DNA of 54,372 nt from Cypionkella sp. (GTDB taxonomy: Bacteria > Pseudomonadota > Alphaproteobacteria > Rhodobacterales > Rhodobacteraceae), in NCBI GenBank assembly GCA_025458525.1, contig JALOSF010000024.1:1-54372 (forward strand), given 5' to 3'. This document shows positions 1 through 8,928 of this stretch, piece by piece (within the stretch, counting starts at the first letter, position 1; the number at the start of each line of letters is the position of its first letter). Below the pieces are notes generated by a model that searched no databases, was not told where the DNA came from, and worked only from the letters and a program-made list of their open reading frames with translations. The position numbers and the translations under genes are program-made.

Positions 1-24
1 TACACCGCCGATCAGCTGAAGTAA
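1..24 (+). CDS. C-terminal end of a probable sugar-binding protein (partial)
   Basis: The frame from base 1 reads YTADQLK and then TAA at 22-24. Only seven codons are inside the window, so identity rests on context: the next two genes are the ATPase and permease of a CUT2 sugar ABC transporter, and in the ChvE-GguA-GguB arrangement the periplasmic binding protein gene comes first. A short C-terminal tail of this kind is compatible with a ChvE-like protein. The bulk of the gene, its signal peptide and the operon promoter lie upstream of the window. Confidence 0.45.
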   Translation, partial: YTADQLK

Positions 25-37
25 CGGGCGCGATCCG

Positions 38-74
38 CGGGCCTGCCTGCCCCTTTTTCCGGCAGGCAGGCCCG
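38..74 (+). other. 14-bp perfect stem-loop between binding-protein and ATPase genes
   Basis: Bases 38-51 (CGGGCCTGCCTGCC) are exactly complementary to 61-74 (GGCAGGCAGGCCCG) around a 9-base pyrimidine-rich loop. The hairpin starts 13 bases after the stop of the binding-protein gene and ends about 18 bases before the ATPase start. It is followed by TTTGCTTT, not a long T-tract. Intercistronic hairpins at this place in sugar ABC operons commonly protect the abundant binding-protein message or cause partial termination. Either role is an inference here. Confidence 0.6.
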
Positions 75-92
75 TTTGCTTTGGGAGAGATG

Positions 93-1622
93 ATGGCAAC
101 GCTTCTGGAAATGCGCGGGATCAGCAAGCTGTTTCCCGGGGTCAAGGCGCTTGACCGGGTCAACCTGACGGTCGAGGCGGGTGAGATCCACGCGATCTGC
201 GGCGAGAATGGCGCCGGGAAATCCACCCTGATGAAGGTGCTGTCGGGGGTCTATCCGCATGGCAGCTATGACGGCGAGATCGTCTATGACGGCAAGACAC
301 TGGCCATGAAATCCATCGCCGATTCCGAGGCGAAGGGCATCATCATCATCCATCAGGAACTGGCGCTGGTGCCACTGTTGTCGATTGCCGAGAATCTGTT
401 TCTGGGCAACGAGGTGGCCACGGGTGGTGTCATCAACTGGCCCAAGGCGTTTCAGAAAACCTCGGAACTGCTGCGCAAGGTCGGGCTCAAGGAACCGCCC
501 GGCACGATCGTCGGCAAGCTGGGCGTCGGCAAGCAGCAGCTGATCGAGATCGCCAAGGCGCTGGCCAAGGATGTGCGGCTTCTGATCCTCGATGAACCCA
601 CTGCCGCCTTGCAGGAAAACGACAGCCAGAAACTGCTTGACCTGATGCTGGAGTTGAAGGCGCAAGGCGTGACGCAGATCATCATCAGCCACAAGCTGAA
701 CGAGATCGGCCGTGTCGCGGACCGGATCACCATCATTCGCGATGGCACCACGGTTTCCACCCTGAACCGCGACGAGATTGCCGAGGACCGCATCATCCGC
801 GACATGGTCGGCCGCGACATGTCGCACCGTTACCCTGAACGCACCCCGAACCCGGGCGAGATGCTGATGGAGGTCAGGGGCTGGAACGTGTTCCACCCCG
901 ACCAGAAGGACCGCCAGATGATCCGCGAGGCCGCCTTCAGCGTGCGGCGCGGCGAAATCGTCGGCATCGCCGGGCTGATGGGGGCAGGGCGCACCGAACT
1001 GGCGATGAGCCTGTTCGGTCACAGCTATGGGCGCGGCATCACCGGCACGGTCACGATGAACGGCAAGCCGGTCGATACCTCGACCGTGACAAAGGCGGTG
1101 GAGGCGGGGCTTGCCTATGTGACCGAGGACCGCAAGGCGCTTGGCCTGATCCTCGAGGAACCGATCCTGCGCAACATCAGCCTGGCCAACCTTGCCGGCG
1201 TCGCGCTGCGCGGCGTGCTGAACAAGGGGCGCGAGGCGCAGGTGGCCGAGGATTACCGCCGCGCGATGAACATCCGCACCCCGAACGTGCAGCAAAAGGT
1301 GGTCAACCTGTCGGGCGGCAACCAGCAAAAGGTGGTGCTGTCGAAATGGCTGTTCACCGACCCGCAGGTTCTGATCCTTGACGAGCCGACGCGCGGCATC
1401 GATGTGGGCGCGAAGTTTGAAATCTACAGCATCATGAACCAGTTGGCCGCCGATGGCCGGGGCATCGTGATGATCAGCTCGGAAATGCCCGAGCTTCTGG
1501 GCATGTGCGACCGCATCTATGTGATGAATGAGGGCCGGATCGTGGGCGAGCTGTCCCGCGCCGAGGCCAGCCAGGAACGCATCATGGCCATGATCCTGAA
1601 TTCTGTGGGGAAGGCGGCTTAA
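93..1622 (+). CDS. gguA: Sugar ABC transporter ATP-binding protein, two NBDs (GguA/MmsA type)
   Basis: This cytoplasmic ATPase energises monosaccharide import. It has two nucleotide-binding domains in tandem, as in the CUT2 family (RbsA, XylG, GguA). The first has Walker [10 protein letters not shown] at residues 37-45, signature region LGVGKQQ and Walker [12 protein letters not shown]. The second has a degenerate P-loop (GLMGAGRTE) but an intact LSGGNQQK signature and [13 protein letters not shown], the usual asymmetry in this family. The 509-residue length is normal. I chose the ATG at 93, behind GGGAGAG, over the in-frame TTG at 81 and ATG at 90. Its TAA directly abuts the permease start. 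With the L-arabinose catabolic genes downstream, arabinose, galactose or a similar sugar is the likely cargo. Confidence 0.9.
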   Translation: MATLLEMRGISKLFPGVKALDRVNLTVEAGEIHAICGENGAGKSTLMKVLSGVYPHGSYDGEIVYDGKTLAMKSIADSEAKGIIIIHQELALVPLLSIAENLFLGNEVATGGVINWPKAFQKTSELLRKVGLKEPPGTIVGKLGVGKQQLIEIAKALAKDVRLLILDEPTAALQENDSQKLLDLMLELKAQGVTQIIISHKLNEIGRVADRITIIRDGTTVSTLNRDEIAEDRIIRDMVGRDMSHRYPERTPNPGEMLMEVRGWNVFHPDQKDRQMIREAAFSVRRGEIVGIAGLMGAGRTELAMSLFGHSYGRGITGTVTMNGKPVDTSTVTKAVEAGLAYVTEDRKALGLILEEPILRNISLANLAGVALRGVLNKGREAQVAEDYRRAMNIRTPNVQQKVVNLSGGNQQKVVLSKWLFTDPQVLILDEPTRGIDVGAKFEIYSIMNQLAADGRGIVMISSEMPELLGMCDRIYVMNEGRIVGELSRAEASQERIMAMILNSVGKAA

Positions 1623-2813
1623 ATGTCGGAAAAGAGCTATCTGGGCAGTCACCTGCGCGAGTATGGAATGATCATGGCGCTCGTCGCCATCGTGTTCTTC
1701 TTTACCGTGATCGTGCGCGCCAGCATCGATGTCGATTTCCTGTCGGCGCAGAACATCACCAACCTGTTCTTGCAGAACTCTTACGTCATCATCATGGCGC
1801 TGGGGATGCTTCTGGTCATCGTCGCCGGGCATATCGATCTGTCGGTCGGCTCGGTCGTGGGCTTTACCGGCGCGGTGGCGGCGGTGCTGACCGTCAACCT
1901 GGGCTGGCCTGTGCTGGCGGTGATCCCGGCCTGTCTGATCGTGGGCGGGCTGATCGGGGCGGCGCAGGGCTATTGGGTCGCCTATTGGAAGATCCCGTCG
2001 TTCATCGTGACGCTGGCGGGGATGCTGGTGTTCCGCGGGCTGACGCTTTGGCTGCTGAACGGGCAGAACATCGGGCCGTTTCCACGCGCGTTCCAGTCGC
2101 TTTCGACCGGGTTTTTGCCCGACCTGTTCGGCGAGGCCGATCAGGCGCTGTTGGGGATGGAGCGGCTGAACGGCACGGCGCTGTTGATCGTTGTGCTGGC
2201 GGCGCTGGTGGTGGTCTGGCTGGGCCTGCGCAAACGCACGCAAGACGCGGCCTTTGGCATCACGCCGGAACCTGCGGCGGTGTTCTGGGTGCGCAACGCC
2301 ATCGTTTGCGGTGCGCTGATCTTTGTCGGCTACAAGCTGGCGATCTTTCGCGGCCTGCCCAATGTGGTGATGATCCTTGCCGTGCTGACCGTGGTCTATG
2401 CGTTTTTCACTGAGAACATGACCAGCGGGCGGAGGATCTATGCGCTGGGCGGCAATGAGAAAGCCGCCAAGATGTCGGGGATCAAGACCGAACGGCTGGT
2501 GTTCTTCTGCTTTGTCAACATGGGTGTTCTGGCGGCCCTCGCGGGCATGATCGTGGCCGCGCGCCTCAACTCCTCCACCCCAAAGGCGGGGGCCGGGTTC
2601 GAGCTTGACGTGATCGCCGCCGTGTTCATCGGCGGGGCGTCGATGACCGGCGGGTCGGGCAAGATTGTCGGTGTCGTCGTGGGCGCGCTGATCATGGGGG
2701 TGATGAACAACGGCATGTCGATCCTTGGCATCGGCATCGACTATCAGCAGGTGATCAAGGGGCTGGTGCTGCTGGCTGCTGTGATCTTCGACGTTTACAA
2801 CAAGAACAAATGA
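1623..2813 (+). CDS. gguB: Sugar ABC transporter permease (GguB/MmsB type)
   Basis: This 396-residue inner-membrane permease of the CUT2/BPD_transp_2 family partners the ATPase encoded immediately upstream; there is no base between the stop and this ATG. Many hydrophobic segments are visible. Family landmarks are the GHIDLSVGSVVGF segment near residue 75, the [16 protein letters not shown] segment around residue 122 and YALGGNEKAAKMSGI in the C-terminal third, the loop expected to contact the ATPase. A cytoplasmic insert with charged KRTQDAAF residues separates the two halves, giving a protein longer than RbsC-type permeases, as in XylH and GguB. It presumably forms a homodimeric channel. Confidence 0.9.
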   Translation: MSEKSYLGSHLREYGMIMALVAIVFFFTVIVRASIDVDFLSAQNITNLFLQNSYVIIMALGMLLVIVAGHIDLSVGSVVGFTGAVAAVLTVNLGWPVLAVIPACLIVGGLIGAAQGYWVAYWKIPSFIVTLAGMLVFRGLTLWLLNGQNIGPFPRAFQSLSTGFLPDLFGEADQALLGMERLNGTALLIVVLAALVVVWLGLRKRTQDAAFGITPEPAAVFWVRNAIVCGALIFVGYKLAIFRGLPNVVMILAVLTVVYAFFTENMTSGRRIYALGGNEKAAKMSGIKTERLVFFCFVNMGVLAALAGMIVAARLNSSTPKAGAGFELDVIAAVFIGGASMTGGSGKIVGVVVGALIMGVMNNGMSILGIGIDYQQVIKGLVLLAAVIFDVYNKNK

Positions 2814-2821
2814 GGTGCGCG

Positions 2822-3802
2822 ATGCTACTTTCGCAAATCATCACCGACACCGGGATCAAGGTTGTCGCGCGCGAGGGGTCAGAGGCCGCCATCGTGCAGG
2901 GAGCGGCCAGCACCTATGCGCTCGCGCTGGAGGCGGCGAATTCTGGCCGCAGCCTGTCGCAGGTGATCGCCGGTCATGGTCTGGGCCCGGCGGTTGATCT
3001 GCTGCGTCTTGCCGCCGAGGGGCGGCTGACCCATCCGATCACCCACCCCGATCCGGCGCATCTGCATCTGACCGGAACCGGCCTGACCCATCTTGGCAGT
3101 GCCGCCACACGCGATGCGATGCATGCAAAGGCAAGCGCGGCGGACGCGACCGACAGCATGAAGATGTTCCGCCTGGGTCTGGAGGGCGGCAAGCCCGCGA
3201 CCGGCCCCGGCGTGCAGCCCGAATGGTTCTACAAGGGAAATGGCGTGCATCTGGTGGCGCCCGGCGCCGCATTGACATCGCCCGGTTTCGCCCTTGACGG
3301 CGGCGAGGAGCCAGAGCTTGCGGGCATTTACCTGATCGCGGCGGACGGCACGCCCTGCCGCATCGGCTGGGCCTTGGCGAACGAATTTTCCGACCATGTG
3401 ATGGAGCGCATCAATTATCTCTACCTCGCGCATTCCAAGCTGCGCCACGCCTCGATCGGCCCGGAAATCCTGGTGGGCGATCTGCCCGCCGATGTGCGCG
3501 GGTCCAGCCGCATCCGGCGCAACGGCGCGGTGATCTGGGAAAAGCCGTTCCTGTCGGGCGAAGCAAACATGTCGCACAGCTTTGCCAATCTGGAACATCA
3601 CCATTTCAAATATGATCTGTTCCGCCAGCCCGGCGATCTGCATGTGCACATGTTTGGCACCGCGACCCTGTCTTTTGCCGATGGGATCAGGGCGGAACCC
3701 GGCGACGTGTTCGAAATCGAAGTGGCCGAGTTTGGCCTTCCCTTGACCAACCCGCTTGCCATCGCGGCCGATGTCGGCATGGCAACCGTTCATAGCTTGT
3801 GA
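2822..3802 (+). CDS. AraD1/GguC-family FAH-fold protein, probable 2-keto-3-deoxy-L-arabinonate dehydratase
   Basis: The 326-residue protein resembles the GguC/AraD1 group of fumarylacetoacetate-hydrolase-like enzymes, often encoded directly after gguAB. Seen features are an EWFYKGNG segment and a GGEEPELAGIYL segment with the acidic metal-binding residues of the FAH fold, then GWALANEFSDH. In the non-phosphorylative arabinose pathway the expected step is dehydration of 2-keto-3-deoxy-L-arabinonate to 2-oxoglutarate semialdehyde. That assignment follows from its neighbours, a pentonate dehydratase and a semialdehyde dehydrogenase. The classical AraD of this pathway is a DapA-type enzyme, so this would be a non-homologous replacement. 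ATG 2822, preceded by GAGGTGCG, is preferred to ATG 2810, which overlaps the permease stop. Confidence 0.75.
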   Translation: MLLSQIITDTGIKVVAREGSEAAIVQGAASTYALALEAANSGRSLSQVIAGHGLGPAVDLLRLAAEGRLTHPITHPDPAHLHLTGTGLTHLGSAATRDAMHAKASAADATDSMKMFRLGLEGGKPATGPGVQPEWFYKGNGVHLVAPGAALTSPGFALDGGEEPELAGIYLIAADGTPCRIGWALANEFSDHVMERINYLYLAHSKLRHASIGPEILVGDLPADVRGSSRIRRNGAVIWEKPFLSGEANMSHSFANLEHHHFKYDLFRQPGDLHVHMFGTATLSFADGIRAEPGDVFEIEVAEFGLPLTNPLAIAADVGMATVHSL

Positions 3803-3809
3803 GGACGAC

Positions 3810-5552
3810 ATGACTTTCAAACCCGCCAAATGGCCCCGTCATCTGCGCAGCCAGGAATGGTTCGGTGGCAATGGCCGCGACCAGATCTATCACCGCGGCT
3901 GGATGAAGAACCAAGGTCTGCCGCATGACCTGTTCGATGGGCGCCCGGTGATCGGCATTCTGAACACCTGGTCGGAACTGACGCCGTGCAACGCCCATCT
4001 CAACGATCTTGCCCAGCGGGTGAAGCATGGCATTTACGAGGCGGGCGGCTTCCCGGTCGAAGTGCCGGTGTTTTCCGCCTCTGAATCCGCCTTTCGCCCC
4101 ACGGCGATGATGTTCCGCAACCTCGCCGCGATGGCGGTCGAGGAGGCGATGCGCGGCCAGCCGATGGATGGCTGCGTGCTGCTGGTCGGCTGCGACAAGA
4201 CCACGCCCAGCCTGCTTATGGCGGCGGCTTCCACCGACCTGCCGTCCATCGTGGTGACGGGCGGGCCGATGCTGAACGGCTACTATCGCAACGAACGCGT
4301 CGGCTCGGGCACCCACCTGTGGAAATTCTCGGAGGCCGTTAAGGCCGGCGAGATGACGCAGGAAGAATTCGCCGAAGCCGAGGCCAGCATGTCGCGCAGC
4401 CCCGGTTCGTGCAACACGATGGGCACCGCCAGCACGATGGCGTCGATGGCCGAGGCGCTGGGGATGGCCCTGTCGGGCAATGCCGCGATCCCGGCCGTTG
4501 ACTCACGGCGCCGCGTGATGGCGCAACTGACCGGGCGGCGCATCGTGCAGATGGTCAAGGACGATCTGAAACCGTCCGATATCCTCAAGAAAGAGGCGTT
4601 CGAAAACGCGATCCGCACCAATGCCGCCATCGGCGGGTCCACCAATGCGGTGATCCACATCCTTGCCATCGCGGGCCGCGTCGGCATCGACCTGACGCTT
4701 GATGACTGGGACCGCTGCGGCCGCGATGTGCCCACGATCGTGAACCTGATGCCATCGGGGAAATACCTGATGGAGGAGTTCTTCTATGCCGGCGGTCTGC
4801 CGGTCGTGATCAAGCGCCTTGGCGAGGCGGGGCTGCTGCACAAGGACGCCCTGACCGTCTCGGGCGAGACGATGTGGGATCAGGTCAAGGATGTGAAAAA
4901 CCACAATGAGGATGTCATTCTGCCCACCGACAAGGCCTTGACCAAATCGGGCGGCGTGGTGGTGGTCAAGGGCAACCTTGCGCCAAAGGGCGCGGTTCTC
5001 AAACCCTCGGCCGCCAGCCCGCATTTGATGGTGCATCGTGGCCGTGCCGTGGTGTTTGAAGACATCGACGACTACAAGGCAAAGATCAACGATCCGGATC
5101 TCGACATCGACGAAACCTGTGTGATGGTGTTGAAAAATTGTGGCCCGCGCGGCTATCCCGGCATGGCCGAGGTCGGCAACATGGGCCTGCCGCCCAAGGT
5201 GTTGAAAAAGGGCATCACCGATATGGTCCGCATTTCGGATGCGCGGATGTCAGGCACGGCCTATGGCACCGTCTGCCTGCACACGTCGCCCGAGGCGGCG
5301 GCAGGCGGGCCGCTGGCCGTGGTGCGCAACGGCGATTTCATCGAACTCGACGTGCCAAACCGCCGCTTGCACCTTGATATTTCGGACGAAGAACTGGCGG
5401 CCCGTCTGGCCGCATGGGTGCCCACGCACCAGACCTACGAGTCGGGCTATGGCTGGTTGCACCAGCAGCATGTGATGGGCGCCGATACCGGGGCGGATCT
5501 GGGCTTCCTCAAAGGGTGCCGGGGCGCGCCCGTCGGCAAGGACTCGCACTGA
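3810..5552 (+). CDS. IlvD/Edd-family sugar-acid dehydratase, probable L-arabinonate dehydratase
   Basis: This 580-residue cytosolic Fe-S and Mg-dependent dehydratase probably converts L-arabinonate to 2-keto-3-deoxy-L-arabinonate. Three cysteines sit where pentonate dehydratases of the IlvD/Edd family bind a [2Fe-2S] cluster: C60 in WSELTPCNAH, C128 in LLVGCDKTTP and C201 in SPGSCNTMGTAS. K130, just after C128, matches the metal-binding lysine position. The N-terminal LRSQEWFGGNGRD is typical of the arabinonate/xylonate subgroup and unlike dihydroxy-acid dehydratase. ATG 3810 follows GAGGAC; a longer in-frame start at 3756 would overlap the previous gene. The stop overlaps the next ATG (TGATG), implying coupling. 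D-xylonate or galactonate are alternative substrates. Confidence 0.87.
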   Translation: MTFKPAKWPRHLRSQEWFGGNGRDQIYHRGWMKNQGLPHDLFDGRPVIGILNTWSELTPCNAHLNDLAQRVKHGIYEAGGFPVEVPVFSASESAFRPTAMMFRNLAAMAVEEAMRGQPMDGCVLLVGCDKTTPSLLMAAASTDLPSIVVTGGPMLNGYYRNERVGSGTHLWKFSEAVKAGEMTQEEFAEAEASMSRSPGSCNTMGTASTMASMAEALGMALSGNAAIPAVDSRRRVMAQLTGRRIVQMVKDDLKPSDILKKEAFENAIRTNAAIGGSTNAVIHILAIAGRVGIDLTLDDWDRCGRDVPTIVNLMPSGKYLMEEFFYAGGLPVVIKRLGEAGLLHKDALTVSGETMWDQVKDVKNHNEDVILPTDKALTKSGGVVVVKGNLAPKGAVLKPSAASPHLMVHRGRAVVFEDIDDYKAKINDPDLDIDETCVMVLKNCGPRGYPGMAEVGNMGLPPKVLKKGITDMVRISDARMSGTAYGTVCLHTSPEAAAGGPLAVVRNGDFIELDVPNRRLHLDISDEELAARLAAWVPTHQTYESGYGWLHQQHVMGADTGADLGFLKGCRGAPVGKDSH

Positions 5553-6472
5553 TGGCTGCGATGAAGGTCGCGCTCGTCGGCATCGGCAAGATCGCCGTCG
5601 ATCAGCATGTGCCCGCCCTTGCCGCCAGCCCCGACTGGACGCTGGCGGCAACGGTGTCGCGGTCTGGCACTGTGGACGGGGTCGAGGCATTCACCGACAT
5701 CGCCACGATGCTGGCCGCGCGCCCCGACATCGGCATGGTCTCGCTTGCCTTGCCGCCGGTGCCACGTTTTGCCTATGCCGAGGCCGCCTTGCGCGCGGGT
5801 CGGCATGTGATGCTGGAAAAGCCGCCGGGGGCGACCTTGGCGGAAATCCACGCGTTACAGGCGCTGGCCGACCGACAGGGTGTCACGCTTTATGCCACCT
5901 GGCACAGCCGGATAGCCCATGCGGTCGCCCCGGCAAAGGCCTGGCTGGCGGACAAGACCATCACCCGCGCCCATATCACCTGGCGCGAGGATGTGCGCAA
6001 ATGGCACCCCGGTCAGGATTGGGTGTTCGAGCCGGGCGGAATGGGTGTGTTCGATCCCGGTATCAACGCCCTGTCGATCCTGACCGAGATCCTGCCCGCG
6101 CCTGTGCATCTGCGCTCTGCCGAGCTTGAGTTTCCCGAAAACCGCCAGACGCCGATCGCCGCTCGGTTGGCCTTTTCGGGGCATGTGACCGCGGATTTCG
6201 ACTGGCGTCAGACCGGACCGCAAACCTGGGACATCGAGGTCGAGACGACCGAAGGGCCAATGGCGCTGCGGATGGGTGGCAACCTGCTTGAAATCGGTGG
6301 CCAACCGTCGCTCGGGGCCAATACCATCATGGACGAATACCCGGCGCTTTATGCCCGGATGGCAGAACTGGTCGCGGCGGGCAGATCAGAGGTGGATCTG
6401 TCCCCGATGATCCATGTGGCCGATGCCATGACCCTTGGCAAACGCATCACCACGGATGCCTTTCATTTCTGA
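5552..6472 (+). CDS. Gfo/Idh/MocA-family dehydrogenase, probable L-arabinose/D-galactose 1-dehydrogenase
   Basis: The 306-residue protein starts with a Rossmann motif (VALVGIGKIAVDQH) and carries the EKPPGATLAE segment that supplies the EKP catalytic lysine in Gfo/Idh/MocA oxidoreductases. The later WHSRIAHAV and FDPGINALSI segments match the family's substrate domain. Length and position fit an NAD(P)-linked sugar 1-dehydrogenase that oxidises L-arabinose (often also D-galactose) to the 1,4-lactone, the first step of the oxidative pathway. Its ATG overlaps the dehydratase stop. An internal ATG at 5561 is a possible start three codons later. Substrate is inferred from the operon. Confidence 0.8.
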   Translation: MAAMKVALVGIGKIAVDQHVPALAASPDWTLAATVSRSGTVDGVEAFTDIATMLAARPDIGMVSLALPPVPRFAYAEAALRAGRHVMLEKPPGATLAEIHALQALADRQGVTLYATWHSRIAHAVAPAKAWLADKTITRAHITWREDVRKWHPGQDWVFEPGGMGVFDPGINALSILTEILPAPVHLRSAELEFPENRQTPIAARLAFSGHVTADFDWRQTGPQTWDIEVETTEGPMALRMGGNLLEIGGQPSLGANTIMDEYPALYARMAELVAAGRSEVDLSPMIHVADAMTLGKRITTDAFHF

Positions 6473-6500
6473 CCCATCCCCCGTTACTCAAGTTCACGCG

Positions 6501-6522
6501 CGGGGGCCGGGTCACGCCCCCG
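6501..6522 (+). other. Intercistronic stem-loop before the aldehyde dehydrogenase
   Basis: CGGGGGC at 6501-6507 pairs perfectly with GCCCCCG at 6516-6522 around an 8-base loop. It lies in the only sizeable gap (78 bp) inside the catabolic part of the arabinose operon. There is no T-tract, so partial termination or message processing is more likely than full termination. Confidence 0.45.
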
Positions 6523-6550
6523 GGTCCGCCGACAACCACCGGAGACTGAT

Positions 6551-8056
6551 ATGCTGACAGGCAAGCACCTTATCGCGGGCGACTGGATCGCCGGGGCCAC
6601 CACCTTCGGCTCGGCTCCGGCCCATGGCCCATCGCATGACTTTGCGGTGGGAACACCCGCCTTGGTGGATGCGGCGGTGCGCGGGGCCGAGGCGGCCTTC
6701 CCCTCGTTCTCCGCGCTGCCGCGAGAGGAGCGCGCGCAGTTTCTTGAGACGATTGCCGCCGAAATCGACGCGCGCGGGGCGGCAATCACCGAAATCGGCA
6801 CGCAGGAAACCGGCCTGCCCGCGGCGCGGCTGGAGGGTGAGCGCGGGCGCACCACGGGGCAGTTGCGGCTTTTTGCGCAGCATATCCGCGCCGACGATTA
6901 TCTGGACCGGCGTCACGATGCGGCCTTGCCCGACCGTCAGCCGCTGCCCCGGCCCGAGTTGCGCATGATCCAGCGCCCGATCGGGCCGGTCGCGGTGTTT
7001 GGGGCGTCGAACTTTCCGCTGGCGTTTTCCGTGGCGGGGGGCGACACGGCCAGCGCGCTTGCCGCGGGCTGTCCGGTCGTGGTCAAGGGCCATTCCGCCC
7101 ATCCCGGCACAGGCGAGATCGTGGCGCAAGCGATTGATGCCGCCCGCAAATCCTGCGGCCTGCATCCGGGCGTGTTCAGCCTTGTGCAAGGGGGCAAGCG
7201 TGATGTGGGCGAGGCGTTGGTGCAGCATCCGCTGATCCGTGCGGTGGGCTTTACCGGGTCTTTGGGCGGCGGGCGCGCATTGTTTGATCTGTGCGCCCGG
7301 CGGCCCGACCCCATCCCGTTCTTTGGCGAATTGGGCAGCGTCAACCCGATGTTCCTGTTGCCCGAGGCCCTTGCCGCGCGGGGCGATGCGATTGCCAAGG
7401 GCTGGGCCGCCAGCCTGACCATGGGGGCAGGGCAGTTCTGCACCAACCCCGGTCTTGCCGTGCTGATCGACGGGCCGCAGGCAGATGCCTTTGTCGCGGC
7501 GGCGCAATCCGCGCTGGGGCCGGTCGCGCCCCAGACCATGCTGACCGATGGCATGGCCGATGCCTATCGCACGGGCCGCGACCGGATGGCTGCGGCGCCG
7601 GGGGTGCGGTCGCTTTTGGCCACGTCTTGCGACGGGCGCAGCGCAACCCCCAACCTGTTCGAGGTGTCGGGTCAGGACTGGCTGTCGAACCACGCGCTGG
7701 CCGAGGAGGTGTTCGGCCCGCTGGGTCTGGTCATCCGCGTGGCAGACAGCGCGGAAATGCTGGCCATCGCCCAAGCCCTCGACGGGCAACTGACCTGCAC
7801 GCTCCATCTGGATGCGGGGGACACGGGTCTTGGCCAAAGCCTGATGCCGATCCTGGAACGCAAGGCAGGCCGCGTTTTGGCCAATGGCTTCCCCACCGGG
7901 GTAGAGGTGGCAGACAGCATGGTGCATGGCGGGCCCTATCCGGCCAGCACCAATTTCGGCGCCACCTCGGTTGGCACGTTATCGATCCGGCGCTGGCTGC
8001 GTCCGGTCTGCTATCAGAACATGCCCGAGGCGCTGTTGCCTGCCGATCTGCGCTAA
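6551..8056 (+). CDS. Aldehyde dehydrogenase, probable 2-oxoglutarate semialdehyde dehydrogenase
   Basis: The 501-residue enzyme is an NAD(P)-dependent aldehyde dehydrogenase. The catalytic cysteine is C297 in GAGQFCTNPG and the general-base glutamate E260 in FFGELGSVNP. The cofactor-binding ASNFPLAFSVAGGDTASALA and VVVKGHSAHPGT segments are characteristic of the 2,5-dioxovalerate (2-oxoglutarate semialdehyde) group. It would complete the oxidative arabinose route by making 2-oxoglutarate for the TCA cycle. The ATG at 6551 sits behind GGAGACTGAT. Its TAA overlaps, tail to tail, the stop of the convergent transglutaminase gene, so no terminator separates the two operons. It could also serve other pentose or hydroxyproline routes. 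Confidence 0.87.
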   Translation: MLTGKHLIAGDWIAGATTFGSAPAHGPSHDFAVGTPALVDAAVRGAEAAFPSFSALPREERAQFLETIAAEIDARGAAITEIGTQETGLPAARLEGERGRTTGQLRLFAQHIRADDYLDRRHDAALPDRQPLPRPELRMIQRPIGPVAVFGASNFPLAFSVAGGDTASALAAGCPVVVKGHSAHPGTGEIVAQAIDAARKSCGLHPGVFSLVQGGKRDVGEALVQHPLIRAVGFTGSLGGGRALFDLCARRPDPIPFFGELGSVNPMFLLPEALAARGDAIAKGWAASLTMGAGQFCTNPGLAVLIDGPQADAFVAAAQSALGPVAPQTMLTDGMADAYRTGRDRMAAAPGVRSLLATSCDGRSATPNLFEVSGQDWLSNHALAEEVFGPLGLVIRVADSAEMLAIAQALDGQLTCTLHLDAGDTGLGQSLMPILERKAGRVLANGFPTGVEVADSMVHGGPYPASTNFGATSVGTLSIRRWLRPVCYQNMPEALLPADLR

Positions 8057-8928
8057 AGCGGCACGATATCGACGCTGTGGCTGCCGGTCTGATTGCCGTC
8101 CAGCCGCAGCATGCCCGTCACAGGTGCCACATCGGCATAGTCGCGGCCAAAGCCAATGTCGATGTGATCCCGAGCGGCAAAGCAGGCGTTGGTCGGATCA
8201 TAGTCGATCCAGCCCATTTCCTCGCCGCCCCAGGCCCGCACCCAGGCATGCATGGCATCGGCCCCCGTCAGCCGCGGTTTGCCCGGAGGCGGGTCGGTGC
8301 GCAAATAACCGGCAACATAGGCCGCCGGGACGCCCAGGGTGCGCAGCGCCCCGACCATGATATGGGCGAAATCCTGACAGACGCCCCGCGCCGCCGCAAA
8401 GGCCTCGGCCGGGGGGGTGTCCACTGTGGTGGCGGCAGGGTCAAAGGTCATGTGCCGGTGCAGGGCGCGCCCCGTTTGCTCCACCAGATCGCGCACGGTG
8501 GTGCAGCCTGCCGCAAAATCGCGGGCAAAGCCGGCGATGGCCGGATCGGCCGGGATGCGCCGCGACGGCAAGGTAAAGTGATGCGGCGCCCGTGGGCCTA
8601 CGCTGTGATGTGCCGCAATTTCGCGTTCAAGATCGGACAGGGGGACCGAGATATCCAGAAGCGGCTCTGCCATCCGGTCCACCTCGGCGGTCAGTATCAA
8701 TTCAAGCGCGGTGTGGCCAGAGGGGATGCTGGCCTCGATCACCTGCGTGCCGAAGAAGTCGTGAAACCGGCTTTGCGGGCCAACATCCGGGGTCAGCGTG
8801 ACGCTGGAGTGCCGCACGGATTGCATCCCCGCCACCTCGGCGGGCAGGATACGAAACAGCTGTCGGCCCGCGCCGGTCGGGCGGTCAAAGGCATAGCGGA
8901 TGATCAGCTTGAGGGAATAGGCTGTCAC
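8053..8928 (-). CDS. Transglutaminase-like cysteine protein
   Basis: The 291-residue cytoplasmic-type protein has the bacterial N-terminal beta domain found before transglutaminase-like cores (LKLIIRYAF... start) and then the core itself. The catalytic triad is visible: C184 in ARGVCQDFAH, the histidine in ADAMHAWVRAW and the aspartate in WIDYDPTN. Members of this group are predicted peptidases or amidases, not cross-linking enzymes. The GTG start at 8928 overlaps the stop of the preceding ATP-grasp gene (GTGA), so translation is probably coupled. It is the last gene of the three-gene unit. Product and substrate are unknown. Confidence 0.85.
   Translation of the reverse strand: MTAYSLKLIIRYAFDRPTGAGRQLFRILPAEVAGMQSVRHSSVTLTPDVGPQSRFHDFFGTQVIEASIPSGHTALELILTAEVDRMAEPLLDISVPLSDLEREIAAHHSVGPRAPHHFTLPSRRIPADPAIAGFARDFAAGCTTVRDLVEQTGRALHRHMTFDPAATTVDTPPAEAFAAARGVCQDFAHIMVGALRTLGVPAAYVAGYLRTDPPPGKPRLTGADAMHAWVRAWGGEEMGWIDYDPTNACFAARDHIDIGFGRDYADVAPVTGMLRLDGNQTGSHSVDIVPL

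Noticed and set aside
12-2243. Long minus-strand frame (743 codons) opposite the sugar transporter genes
   Set aside because: Its His/Gln/Arg/Asp-rich composition is the typical antisense image of GC-rich coding sequence. The plus-strand genes have clear family motifs across the same bases.
8053-8056. Possible bidirectional terminator between the arabinose and transglutaminase operons
   Set aside because: The two stop codons overlap and no hairpin with a T-tract is visible at the junction.
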